Below are positions 7,517 through 18,949 of a stretch of DNA of 26,696 nt, one piece after another. Under the pieces are notes generated by a model that worked only from the letters and a program-made list of their open reading frames with translations, made no database searches and was not told the DNA's origin. Every line of letters begins with the position of its first letter. The first letter of the stretch is position 1. The DNA lies in the NCBI GenBank assembly GCA_903772945.1, contig CAICTM010001570.1, positions 1 to 26,696 on the forward strand, written 5' to 3'. The position numbers were made by a program, and so were the translations under genes. Source of the DNA: Seminavis robusta. Taxonomy: Eukaryota > Bacillariophyta > Bacillariophyceae > Naviculales > Naviculaceae.

Positions 7517-10187
7517 TTAGAATGTCTCCTTGTTGAAATAGTAGTGGAAATCGGGGTCCTTTCTTGAGAGAGATCGGCTGACATCTGCAATGGACTGTGC
7601 CATGCGCTCAGGTCCGCAAAGGAAGATGCCACAAGAGTTATGGCCAAGTGCCTTGGCTTCTCGTTTGACACTCTGTAATTCATCTTTCCACGTGGGCCTG
7701 CCAACCTCAACCTGATGGTGCGTCTGTTGCCCAAGAAGCAAGTCAAAGCCATCCGTCTGGTGCTTGGCTCTTGTCGCATGGTGCAGCAAGACTGCCCCAA
7801 CATCACGATTGTCATCCTTGACAGAGGTCAAAAAGTGTCGCACCTGCAACACATGCTTCTGGTCAGACTTGTACACCTTATCCATGATGCCTGAGAACCA
7901 CTCAAAGGCCGCCCTGTCGCGAACCGTCCAGTAGAAGAAGACACGCTGCATATTTCCAGGGTTGTGAAGCAGATCTTTCAAGACAGAAATCAATGGTGTC
8001 ACACCAATGCCTGCTCCGACCAAAACGATGATGGGAAAATCCTTGAAGCCCTGCGATGATGCCCCAATTGGACCTTCAACCTTGACGACGATATCGCGGA
8101 TGGCCCGCGATTGACGAACACTACGATGAGTGTGTTTCTTGCTGGCCATGAGTTGCCCCTCCTCATCGCTCACCCAATTGGTGGCACATTCCTCATCAGA
8201 CTGCTGAGCGTGCAAGCTGTCTTCAATCCTTGTCGTGGTGCTTTCGTCCGAAAATGACATGCTGTGAGAGGCAGAGCACGACGCTCCCAACTCACATGCA
8301 GTCCCATTGTTTCCGCTCCGAGAGTTTAGACTCTTGATGTACTCATGGAGCTTTCCCGTCCAGTCACCAGCACTGCGAATGTGAAACTCGATAAACGGAT
8401 CGTTGCTGCTGCTCGTAAGAGTAAAGGGGTGCCATTCAAACTGAGAGATGGCAGGGACGTGGATAAAAGCGTACATTCCAGATTGCAAGACAGAGTCCCA
8501 GTGTCTTGGCTTGCCAAGCCTGAGACAGAGCACATCGCCATTCTTAATCTTCGCGGAAATCACGCCCGTTCTACTCAAAGGAGTCTCTCGAACAAAGCGT
8601 GGAGTGAAGTACAGTGCAAGCGGGATCATGAGCCAAAAGACAGACTGGTAGTTTTCGAGGAGACCTCCCGTTCCATGAATGCACAAAGCAATCAGCATGA
8701 CGAGAAGCAAGTGATGCGAGGTCCAAAAGGCGTTGAAGTGCTGTCGTCGGAAATGGATCAACGGGTAGGCAATAATCATGCACAGTACCATGATGATCCC
8801 CGTGACACCAGCTCGAGTGTGAAAGAGAGCCAGATTCCAGCGTCCCGCTGGACTCGATGGAATGTGGTCCCCCAACTTGTCCCCCACCAATTCAAAGAGG
8901 GCATCCTCGTCGGCATGAGCCAACCGATGAAAGTCGCATAAATGGGCACCCACATGGACCAAAGTCCACCAGAGAATGGCGGCACCGAGGAGCTTGTGAA
9001 CATCCAAAGCGGAATCAAAGGGGAAGTAGAAGCGGGCGCTGGTCCCTCGAAGACGGGTCAAGAAATGGCGACACATGGGCAGCAAGATAAGAGCACAGTT
9101 TAGGTTCAAGCACTGGGCAGCACCACGAGCTGCCACAATGCACTGTCCAAAGACTGGGATCAGCGGAGGAAGTTGGAAACAGAAAGAAAGTTCGAGTTGG
9201 CAACTACACGACGAGAGCAAATCACAGAGTCGAGTCGTGACTTCACGTACCAGCCTGCGCTTCATCATGATTGGCATACTTGACAGCCTTGGTGGTAAAG
9301 GCAATGGCGTTAGCAGCAACGTACAAGGCAAGCCAAAACATGTTGACGTTCCAGTTCTTCCAGCGAGTTTGCCAAACTTGTTCGTTCTCCTCGTGTTCCG
9401 TTTTCAAGTCAGTATCGCCCAATGGACGAAGTGCTTTTTTGTCGGACAAAGCAGCACCGTGCTGCTGATCAGCTGGATCTTGGAACACGGTGAGCATGTC
9501 AGGATGTCGCTTGAAAATGTTGCTAAACTGGGCCTTGTTGATCGAGTCGAGAGGATCCAAGCACGCTAGACTGCTGTTCCCACGACGCGAGTTGTAGTCA
9601 CCGATGGTATAGCTTTCTTCCATCGAGAACATGGCTTCGTCGCTCCCAGCGTCTTCAATAAGAGCATCAATGGCCGCATCAATGACGGCTGGTTCGATCG
9701 TGAGGTTAATTTTGGTGGCGGCATCCATGAGCAAGGCTTGCAGATCTTGACGATCCAACAATCCGTCTCCGTCCAAATCGAGGCGATCAAAGATGGCATC
9801 AATGGCGGCATCACGCGCTTCCTCCATTGCAAGAGGTGCCATCATGTCTTCATCATCGTGTTCCGAGCCAACAAATTCACCCATGGACGACAAGAGCGAC
9901 TGAACTGATGTCGAAAGGCCCTTTCGAGAGTCCCACCAGTACTGCGACAAGAGAGAGCGGACACTCTCATCGCGGCTTGGTTGCTGCTGCGAGACTTTAT
10001 GAAGATATTCGGCGTAATCATCGACATCGACGGAAGTCAAGTGCTTCCAGAAATGGTCCAGCGCCTCTTGGTCGTAGCCATCGACCTCATGTTCCGTGGT
10101 ATCATCAAGATCTCCGCGGAAGCCCTGCAGAGTGCGGGCAAAACGGCAGGAAGAGGTTCCGAGGGACGAGGAGGATGATTTCATCAT
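7517..10187 (-). CDS. EF-hand NADPH oxidase (NOX/RBOH type), 2 exons, 857 aa
   Basis: Predicted to move electrons from cytosolic NADPH through FAD and two haems across a membrane to oxygen, producing superoxide. Exon 1 is 10187-9251 and exon 2 is 9153-7517; the 97-bp intron (GTACGT...CAG) splits a Val codon at residue 313. Residues 137-148 (DLDGDGLLDRQD) form one canonical EF-hand loop, implying Ca2+ control. Membrane helices start near 283. The haem histidine pairs have the classic spacing: H365/H379 (13 between) and H459/H472 (12 between). HPFTLTSS at 554 is the FAD site, GAGIGVTP at 692-699 and CGPE at 825-828 bind NADPH, and the protein ends in FNKETF. An extra Ser/Glu-rich stretch of about 75 residues (589-664) lies inside the dehydrogenase part. 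The start at 10187 has CACC before ATG; the frame stays open upstream to an ATG at 10421, which I think is leader sequence. Confidence 0.92.
9154..9250 (-). other. Intron of the NADPH oxidase gene
   Basis: 97 bp, donor G|GTACGT and acceptor ATCCCAG. Splicing joins YANHDEAQA to VFGQCIVAARGAAQCLN, restoring the continuous first membrane region expected of NOX proteins. Without splicing exon 1 ends after two codons. Confidence 0.88.
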
Positions 10188-10873
10188 GGTGAACGGCGAG
10201 TAATGGGATGCGAGGATTCGAGAAATACGATTTGTTTTCTTTCCTCCTGATTTGAGATTGTGAGGTCCAAGATCTCTCGGCTCCCAACGAGAGGCAAGCA
10301 CCAAAAGAAGCGAAGAACTGACTTTTCGGTCTAAAAACAGGAACAATAGATCGAAAATTTCGGTAACTGTGACCGTCACGTGTCGAGTTAAATGCCAGAG
10401 GCCAACCAGGTGCTGCTGCAAAAGCTTGGCACAAGAAGATTAATAATCGAGGTTTTAGCTTGCTAGCCAGACTAGCTTCGAAGGCAGGTAATACCGGTAT
10501 GGGTTGGCAGCCTGGACCGTATTGTTGGGGGTAGCCACGCTGACAGAGTAATCGCTTCATCCAAATAGAGTAGCTAACTAAAAGTGTGTCCATTGAATCC
10601 TTCGCCACGGATCAATGCATCCAGTGGAAAAGGAGGCACACTCTAGCTAGCTAGCCAGCAGTAGGAGGAGCCACGGAACATGCAATCGTTCTGGGCCGGT
10701 TCGGTTCAAATGGGCACGGGTTATGCAATAAAACATGAATTATCATATGAACTGTCTTTGTCTTCATCATGAATGTCTCCTAGCTCGTGACTCCAACCCG
10801 TTGGACAATCCCTGGCCGGTGGGGAGGTGGTAGTTTGCTAGCGACGACATCGACACCCTGGCCCTACAGTCTT
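10188..10873. other. Spacer between the cyclase-PDE and oxidase genes
   Basis: About 0.69 kb that must contain the 3' end of the upstream minus-strand cyclase-phosphodiesterase transcript and the promoter and leader of the oxidase. CTAGCTAGC-type short repeats occur at 10640-10665. No TATA element or terminator could be supported. Confidence 0.45.
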
Positions 10874-13800
10874 CTATTCCAATGCTTCTTCGATGCTCGA
10901 AATGGTGTGTTTGGCGACGAATTCTCTCACGACGTCGCGCCCTCTCATCTCCCACTCCCTCCTGTTCGCAAGAGCATACTGCAAGTACTCTGCACTGGAC
11001 ACACCAAAGACTCCGCATTCCTTAAGCTTCTTCGCGAGAGGGATGATGTAGAAGTCAAAGAATCCTACAAAATAGCAAGAGGTGAGTCCGATACCGGCTA
11101 CACAACGGCAACGACAAGCCACACATGTACAGAACGAGGGACACCGGCTGGCCAGAACTCACCAATCTCCCCTTCATACCAGCCCAGGGAAGGGTCCTTC
11201 TCCAGCTTGCCATCTTGGTAAGCTTCGTACATCTCCTTGAAGAGTTTCTGCAGACAAAATGCGCATAACAAAATAAATCCCGTGTTAGGATGCATGAACC
11301 AGGGCGAGGGGAGACCGCAAGACAAGTCGTACCTCATTCCATTTCTGGTAAATGTGCCAATGCTGCATCTGTACAACAGATTGGATTCTGCGATGAGTTC
11401 ATTTCTCAGAGCAACAATATTTACAGAATTCTGAGACTTACTGTATGGGCAACATCAGAGGCTTGAATTAGATGTTCGATCTTTGGAGAGAACGAAGAAG
11501 CAGTTCATTAGAGAAAAAAGAAAACGCCACGATTGAGGCAAGGTCCACAATTACCGGTAGCAACTCACCACAATTGTGGCCTTTCTGTTGACGGAGACAA
11601 GAGCAGACTCATCACACAATCCTTCGGAGCAGTCCTCGAACTTCTGCCGATCACATTCACCCGCGAAGGCAAGATTCCACCGAGCCTTTCGTTGTGCACT
11701 GAGAGTCTTATCCGAAATGTCGGTGGCGATGATAGTGTTGATAACGAGCTGAGAAAGAGCAAGGCAGGCAACAGCAAGAGTGAGATATCCGGCAGGAATC
11801 AATAATTGACGCTCCTTACGCTCGCATCAGCTACATACCTGTCTAAAGCGTTTCATCTCTTCCTCTGTTGTATAGATGCAACCACGGAGGCTGGCATACT
11901 TGTCTTTCTTCAGAATTGCCCAACACAAATCAAAGGAATTCTACACATTGGAGCACATTCGATGAGCTCCAGGTCCCAATAACCCAAACAAAGATATGGA
12001 AACCCCATCTTACCTGCTCTGCAACGCTTCTGTTTTGATACTTTTTGGCGAGAGGGTTCTTTTCATTGACAAGGACCATATTGGGAAATCCAGGATGGTC
12101 GCTGTGGAAATGGTTACAAAAACTCAGACGTTAGCACGGACTTCCACAACATGGACGTGCCCAGAATTACTTACGCATCATGAATAAGAGCTGAAAACAC
12201 CACTGCAAATTGCGTAAGAGGGGCCGAAGTGATGCCTGGCATTTCACGAAACAAGAAAATGTCATTGGTTGAGTGACCCCGGATGGAAAACGTCACGGCA
12301 TGCTGTCATCTCCCTACATACCATACGTATGATCTGCAAACGTTTGATGGTGGGGGTATCAAGCAGGAAGGAACAGAAGCGAGAGGAGAATTGAAATGGT
12401 GAGCCCTCGACGTTAGCAGATGTCATGACACCCACGGTTGAAGCAAGTGCGTACCATGCCTGGCATTCGTTGATCACATGGGAGAGCAGCAACAGCAACA
12501 ACAAAGAGTCAGCAATCCGTCAAAGTCCATGCAGGATCAAACCACGCGGTCGTAGGCAACAAACCTGATCGACTCGTAACCCTTCTTGTTTTCCTGATCT
12601 GAGGGATCGACATCTGGAGCAATGATACGGCAGAGAAGCTTGTTCACTGACATGGTTACATGTCCAGCGTGATCGACTGATGAGGGCAAAAGGAAGAAAA
12701 ATGAGGTTTGCGAGCAGCAAAACAACGAAGCCATGTTTCGCAAACACGTACAGTTGTGGAAAGGGTTGTTTCTGTACAGGAGGGCTACCTCAGCAATGAA
12801 ACTGTGGAGCTGGTCAAGAATGACTTCTGGAAGTTGTACCGAAGCAAAGTTGGCTTGTTTCTTTGCAATCTTGCGGTCAAACTTGGGAAGCGTGATGATA
12901 TCAATGACCTCGTCAATAGGATTACCGTTGACGACAAACTGCGATGAGAAAACATCGTCATTGTTCTTGATCATGGTTCCACCACCGGCTACTCGACGAG
13001 CCACAATTTGCTTCAAGAGTTTCAGCATAATCTCAGCAATCCAGTGTACAATTCGCTTGCGGCTAGGATCTAGCTCCCTCTTGAAAGCAATGGAGCCGTG
13101 AAGTTGTCGCGTACTAACAACCTGTCTCAGACTGAAGTCAAATCGATCGTCTTCTTCGAAGTGTGAATTCGAATGGGAAGACATGGACTCCGACGACGAC
13201 GAACGAGGATTTGCCCAGTATGTTTGAAGCTCGCCCTTGCCTAACCCATCACACATGGTTTGGAGCTTGTGAGACACAAGAGGGCGCTTCATTGATGCAT
13301 GTTCTTTTCCTTACTCACCCTTGGCGACAACTTTTGTTTCCCGCGGTTTCAGCCATTTATCTTTTCCTCCAGCCTTGAGCAAATTAGCCGTTTCTTCTGA
13401 CACTTGAATCAAATCTCTGAGGGGTGGGAGCAGCAACGATGACCACGTGAGAGCTTGCAACAGAAGGACGCCACCCCGATTGTGCGAACCCGGCTGAATG
13501 AACTGACCTTTCCCCTGTACTCTCCATACGACTTGCCGTGTTGACTGCACAATCACCAAAAATGAAACCATGTAAGCCAGAGCGAGAACGCATTGCTTCT
13601 CTGGAACGCAATGGCGGCAGCAAGAAGCATTCGCCTGGTCCGGATACAGTACCGTACCTGTGTCACCTAGGGGTACAAAGAATTTTATAATGTGACAGTG
13701 AGAAAACCCTCTTGATATGCTGGAATGGTGGATCCGAAGGCTTTGCAAGATTCTTACCAAAGAGCTGGAACCTGGTCTTCTCGCCACGAAGCACACCAGC

Positions 13801-16800
13801 TGTCACGGGGCCACTGTACAAAAGCAGCAAGGAGTGGTGCAGTGAGCGCCTGTGTATTGAACGCTCCTCTTTCCTTCTAAACCAATGCACATATTTATGT
13901 AGTCTTACCTGTGCAAGCCAAATCTCATCTATGTTCATATGCTGCTGTGAGCTATCTCATCATGAGTGATTTCCAGGCATCCCAATGAACTTACCGTGAG
14001 TTCTGCAGTTCCGGGGCCTGGTGGAAAAGTGTCGAGGGTTAGATGGTGCAGTAGGCGACAAACAAGATACGACCTGGTTCACATACCAAGCTCCAACTCC
14101 AAGCTCTTTGCTAGGCTCTTCATCCTCGTAAGACAATCATGTGCGAACTTCACCATCGCCTGGAAAAAATATATCGGTGAGCAGCTTGCTGTCGTCATTC
14201 TGAGAGGGACGCACAATTCCCTGCATTTACCTGGGCGTGATCTCGTCGTGGGGCTGCACAAGGGGTAAAGCACTGTGTTAGTCCAGAGCAGCAGAGTAGG
14301 CATTTGCAAAATGATATTTTCAAATGCATGGTGCTTACTTGGTAGACCAGCAACCTGAGAGAAGGGAAAGAGTGACCAGTACGTTAGACCCGGCAGACGG
14401 GCAGTGCTAGCAAGACGGATCGAAAAGGTCGTACCGCAAGGTAGCTATCCCCGATTGTTTCGACTGATCGGGCAGTGCACACTGATAGTGAGAAAACGTC
14501 GTCATACACCTGAGAAACCAAAAAAACAAAAGAGGGTTAGCAACGAGTGATACGCAACACAATGGTTTCCCTTCCAAAACTATCTTACACTAGTTTCCTT
14601 TCCGGGTGTTCAACTAACCCTTAAAGACCTTTCTCCTGCTGGCAATCTCATCAAACGCGGAGTAAACGTTTTCCAAAAGGATGAAAACCTTTGTGTGCAG
14701 GGACAACGAATCGAGAGTAAGTTAGACCGCGCCCTCACAACCTCCTTGACTGTTCACAAGCGCAACTCATTGAAACCAGGTAACAGAAGTCTCGTCTTAC
14801 CTGAGAAGGCTCTCGCACAGAAGACCTGAACAATAGGACAGCAAATAACAAGCAAACAAAACCGGCTAAATAGTGAGCCTCTCTTTTCTATACCTCAGGA
14901 TGCAAAATCCTTTGTGACTTACCAAGCCGTAAATCCTGGACACGGAAGCGAGACAACCGTACAGAGCATATGAGAAATTCTTCCCACGCATAGTTATTCC
15001 ATCACACATACACACTTATAATTGAACCCCATCACCACGTACGTACCTGCAATATCACAAAACATGACGGTGCACTCGGGGAAGAGATCGGCAATCGGTG
15101 CATCTTTTTCCGCGCCACCGCCGGCACCATTTTGCTTTTGATTCTTCTTGTGCGCTTGCTCTTCTTCGTCCGACAAGAAGGTCCGTAATCGATACTTGGG
15201 CGCGTGACTGCTAACACTGTCATCCCTCGTGTTTCCACCCAACGCCGCCGATGCAAACAGGCGGTCGTGCACTTCTTGCGGAAACAAACTAGCGACAATG
15301 GCAGTCGTCTTGTTTGCCGCCTGCACAATCTTCAACTGTCGCTTGGAAACCAAAAAGTCGTACAAGAGAAACACGAGGGACGTAAATGTCATGACTCCCA
15401 TGACCGCCAGGGTAATGTAGATGGGTGTCGAGGAGGCATGTGCGTTGGCCATTTCCTGCGTCGGATAGACATGCAACGAAAACTCGCAGACCGATTGGAC
15501 TTGATGATGTAATGCATAGTGATGTTCCGCCTTGTCGTTGGCGCCTTGGAAAAAGGCCGCAAATTGTGTCTTGACTTGCAAATAATCAAATGCCGGATCG
15601 TGCCAATCCCCTTCTCCCATGAACATCGCCTTTGGGCCATCCACTTGATAGCTAAAGGCTTCTCCACACGAGTTGCGGAGGACGCAAACCAAAGGACTGG
15701 CCCCATTGTTCAAGACATTGTTAAAGTAAATGAACCAGGGAATGACGACAATGAGGAATCCCACGACATCGGACTTGGCTTCAAAGGATTCAAAGACGGG
15801 CTGTACGACGACGGATTTGGGATCGACGTCAATGGTTTGGGCATTCCCAAACAGTACAAAGTTGTCAATGACATTGGACAAGACGGCTCTGCGACTGGCG
15901 ACGGTACTATTGAGCAATTCTGTGAATTCCGGGCTGCTGAGTAGGTTGTAATTGACGACAAAGGAATTGCGGGGAGCCGGGTAGGATTGCCAGAGCGGCA
16001 CATGGGGCCCCTTGCTGGTTTCCACAATGGCCCGGTGCGTCAAGGGAGCGTATTCCCAAATGTACTCTTGAATGGGTTTGGCAGTCCCCAAGACACTAAA
16101 GCCAGCCATGTTGGTTCCAGGTGCAATGGTCTTTTTCTTCTTTTCCTCTTCTTCTTCCTCAAGATTGTTGTTCTCTTTATTCTCCCGTTCCGAGAGACGA
16201 AGGACATATTCCAGATCCAATCCTTTTTGAATCCAATCCTGATTGGCAACCGTGTAGGCTTCCCAGCTTTCTCGAGAATCGTCGTGGACAATGGGAGCAA
16301 AGGCAATTTGTTGGGCCCCGGAAATGTCGAGGTAGTCACTGGCCCGAATCTCAAAGTGCGGGAGCAAAACTAACGGCCAGGTTCCATTGGCAAAGAGAGC
16401 CAAGGAGGTGACAGTCTTGCTAAAGGATTCCAATACTGTAAAGCTACTGTAGGCGTTGTTCTTGGATTGAGCCACAATTTCGTCGGCCAAGGCGTGGAAC
16501 TGTTGTTGTTTACAAGCATGAACTTGCAGTGTGAGATGAACTACTTACTCGGAAGCCTTCCTTCCTTCCTTCCTTCTCGAACTGCAGCAACTCACCTGAC
16601 TTTCAAATTCTCTAACTTCATCTTGTTCCGCCGTCTTGTAGGCAAAGTACCCCAACAAACTGGTCGATCCAATCAAGACGAGCGCCACCATGACTTTGGA
16701 CCAGAAGACTTGTCGAGCTTCTTCTTGCGCCAATTCCGGGGTACGACTCTCGCGTCGGCTCCGTCCGTCTTCGGTGCCAAACTCACTGCTCGCCGACTCC

Positions 16801-16979
16801 CACATGGACGATCGGGCACTTTCCGATAAGAGCTCTCGACTGCGAGCACTCACACGACGAGCACTACTACTACTGCCGGCCTTGCCGCTGCTGGGGAGGC
16901 GAGGGGGAGGAGGAAAGTGCGGTTCATCTGAAAAACTATCGACCGTGCGGTCCGTTGGATCCAATCTTCTGCTACTCAT
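10874..16979 (-). CDS. Receptor-type class III nucleotide (guanylyl) cyclase-phosphodiesterase fusion, 27 exons, 1,242 aa
   Basis: One polypeptide that should both make and hydrolyse a cyclic nucleotide, probably cGMP. Residues 91-115 and about 487-512 are membrane helices, with a loop of about 370 aa between them that may be a ligand sensor. LFPQEVHDRL (about 533-542) leads into the class III cyclase domain: metal Asp D610 (FCDIAGFT) and D654 (VETIGDSYLA), purine-site E650 as in guanylyl cyclases, N733 and R737 (VNTASRMES), ending KGELQTYW at 785. The PDE domain has catalytic H938 and metal H942 (NPFHNFDHAGHV), HDADHPGFPN at 1001-1010 (HDx2Hx4N) and D1135 (QASDVAHT), ending FFDFYIIPLAKKL. 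E1178 stands where most PDEs have the purine-clamp Gln. Start 16979 has CCACC before ATG. All 26 introns are GT-AG and keep phase. Fusions of this kind occur in diatoms; in Seminavis such genes respond to sex pheromone. Confidence 0.93.
10874..16979 (-). other. Exon map of the cyclase-phosphodiesterase gene
   Basis: Exons in transcript order, each from high to low coordinate: 1 16979-16596; 2 16499-15047; 3 14935-14923; 4 14825-14801; 5 14688-14619; 6 14463-14435; 7 14354-14339; 8 14253-14231; 9 14159-14087; 10 14017-13995; 11 13928-13909; 12 13813-13758; 13 13666-13658; 14 13544-13508; 15 13416-13319; 16 13240-12752; 17 12676-12565; 18 12459-12455; 19 12333-12322; 20 12235-12175; 21 12101-12014; 22 11940-11839; 23 11748-11569; 24 11480-11442; 25 11368-11333; 26 11247-11163; 27 11064-10874. 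The total is 3,729 nt, exactly 1,243 codons with the stop. Every junction restores a known domain motif except the ends of exon 18, which rest on phase and on the HDHTYGI motif. Confidence 0.85.
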
Positions 16980-18430
16980 GGTGGATGGTGTGTGTTGATG
17001 AATGGATGGATAGATGGATACCCTTCCTCCTGATGGTGCTGGAGTGGATGCAGATTGTTACCAAGGTTGTCCCCTCAGTGGTTCCGGTGCCATTCGCAGT
17101 GTTACCCTTGGATTACGTCGACTAATTGCTTACTGATGATACTAGGCTCGCTACTAGCTAGCAAGAAGCAGAGTGCAAGGGGATAAAGGATAAAGGTGCT
17201 CGCTGAGTGGTCAACAGAAGAACAGAAAAAACAAGATCCTAAAAGCTTCACGCGAAAAGGTTTGTCGCATAGAAAATGGATAAGTGCACCAGTCTCTGTC
17301 CCGCAAAGGGCTTATCAACTGCGCCTTAAGATACCAGTATAATACTAGTAGTCTACATTGGTGGACTGCATGGAAGGTGGACTAGTAGTATGGCATGTTA
17401 AATCAATTAAATCATGCTTCACCCATGCTTCCAAATCCAAGTATTTAAGCCTTGTTTTTAAGATAACCTTATGGCTACCGGTATTCTAAAGTAAGTTGCA
17501 AACCATACCGGCGAAAGTAGACTCGACTAGCCACTAGCTAGCAAGCAACTGGCAAGTAGCTGGCTACCGGTAGCCCCCTACCAATGCAATTGAATATTAT
17601 ATCTTGTATTCAAGGTAAGTAACACATTGTAATAGTTGAAATTAATTTGCAAATTCGGAAGGGGTTGATTAGAGGAGGAGCACATCTTGAGCGCAAGCCA
17701 AACATGGTGACTCTCCCACGCCACAGTCTCACACTTTATTAAATTTTTTTGGGATCACTTACTTGAAGGATGTTCGGGAGCTCAACAGCTCAACAGCTCA
17801 ACATCTTCTGCTGATCTGCAGACGTGTCTCAGTTTCACCTCTAATTCAAGATATTGTCCACAGAAACGTTCCTGTGTCGTCTCTTGGGCTCTTGGGGCTT
17901 GGCAATAGTACAAAAGGATACTGAGTACTAGCTAGTAGAGGGAAGAGGGTTGCATCATCCTGACTTACGTGTTGTCTTGGCAATTCATTGGTATAATCGA
18001 ATTGATCGTATTGAATATGCGAATGGCAACTACCTGTGCGTTTGACTGACTATGATACTGGCAAACCAACTTGTTATCACGGGTCCAGAAACTAATGAGG
18101 AAATCGGATCATGGATGATTTTCAAAGCTGATCATCAACCGAAATTATCTTGAATCAAACGAAATTCTAGCTCTACAAGCTAGCTAGTACCAAGTAGACA
18201 AAACTGGAAAGATTGAATGATCGAATGAATTAATCGAATCAATCGAAGCAGCTGTAGCCGTGCCGAGAGGCCGGGAGGTGCATGCGGCGCTGGCAAGTTT
18301 TCGAAAACCACCCGATGGTTTCGCGGCCTCCCATCTCGGTGATCCCTAGGTAAATTAATGTAGCTTTTAAAAGTACCATGCCACACTATTTCCAATTAGG
18401 AGGCACTATGTCACATCCCAAATCAAAAGC
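16980..18430. other. Intergenic, upstream of the cyclase-PDE gene
   Basis: No coding frame with recognisable content. It should hold the promoter and leader of the minus-strand cyclase gene; a short ATGGATGGATAGATGGATA stretch lies at about 17002-17020. Short CTAGCTAGC and TACCGGTA words recur between 17140 and 17580 and near 18180. An imperfect inverted repeat (CCGAGA...GGGAGG against its complement) with a TTTTCGAAAA centre lies at about 18263-18340. Confidence 0.45.
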
Positions 18431-18435
18431 CAAAC

Positions 18436-18925
18436 CAAATTACGTCTCCTCGAGACGACGCTCCTTTTGGTTACCCCCTCAGTTGCACTCTGGAATCGAT
18501 TTGCCGGCGTTTACTCTGTAAATTAGAGTAGCGGCAAGTCAGTTGCAGAATCAACGGTCATGTGTATCATTAAGTAACAAGTTCCCTTTCGAAAGATTTA
18601 GATTGATTCGAAAGATTTAGATTGATTCGTGGAATAAAAGAACCGTTGAAGTTATTAAGGTTAAGGATAAACTGATTGAGTACGGTACGTGATGAATGGT
18701 TCAAGTCCATCATTGAAGGCACAGCACTGACATCTCGCCTTCATTGAATTTCTATGGAAACAGGAGAGAAATCAAGCTTGGCCGACAAGAGTGGTGTTGG
18801 ATCATCGAACGCTGGTACGGTAGAATCAAGAGTGTTATTGAAGTGCAGATTCGAAAGCCATCCCTCATTGAATTTCTATGGACCGCGGGGAGGCAGTCAG
18901 ATCTCGGCCGTCAACAGGTGAGTTG
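18436..18925. repeat. Direct duplication, copy 1
   Basis: Starting at AAATTACGTCTCCT, this copy matches 19717-20215 over most of its length, sharing GCACTCTGGAAT, AATTAGAGTAGCGGCAAGTC, AGTTGCAGAATCAACGGTCA and TTTCGAAAGATTTAGATTG, and ending in the exon-like module with CAACAGGTGAGT. The duplicon contains two modules (18719-18790 and 18843-18924). Confidence 0.8.
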
Positions 18926-18949
18926 TTTTATTATTAGAGTCGATCGTTC

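Noticed and set aside
8345..8941. 198-codon plus-strand frame
   Set aside because: Antisense to the membrane and FAD-binding part of the NADPH oxidase, whose motifs are unambiguous.
10188..10421. Upstream ATG at 10421 as the NADPH oxidase start
   Set aside because: The extra 78 residues have no NOX-like content; the ATG at 10187 has better context and precedes the natural N-terminus. Not fully excluded.
12262..12504. 80-codon minus-strand frame inside the cyclase-PDE gene
   Set aside because: Lies over introns 17-19; its translation has no PDE homology, whereas splicing through the 5- and 12-nt exons gives the conserved HDHTYGI.
12537..12564. Extension of exon 17 to the in-frame stop (reading FVAYDRVV)
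   Set aside because: It would truncate the PDE before its metal site. The donor at 12564 keeps phase with the downstream exons.
18698..18708. B-box-like GGTTCAAGTCC, possible tRNA or SINE
   Set aside because: No A box at the right distance and no cloverleaf; the second duplicon copy has lost the first G. A tRNA-derived SINE origin remains barely possible.
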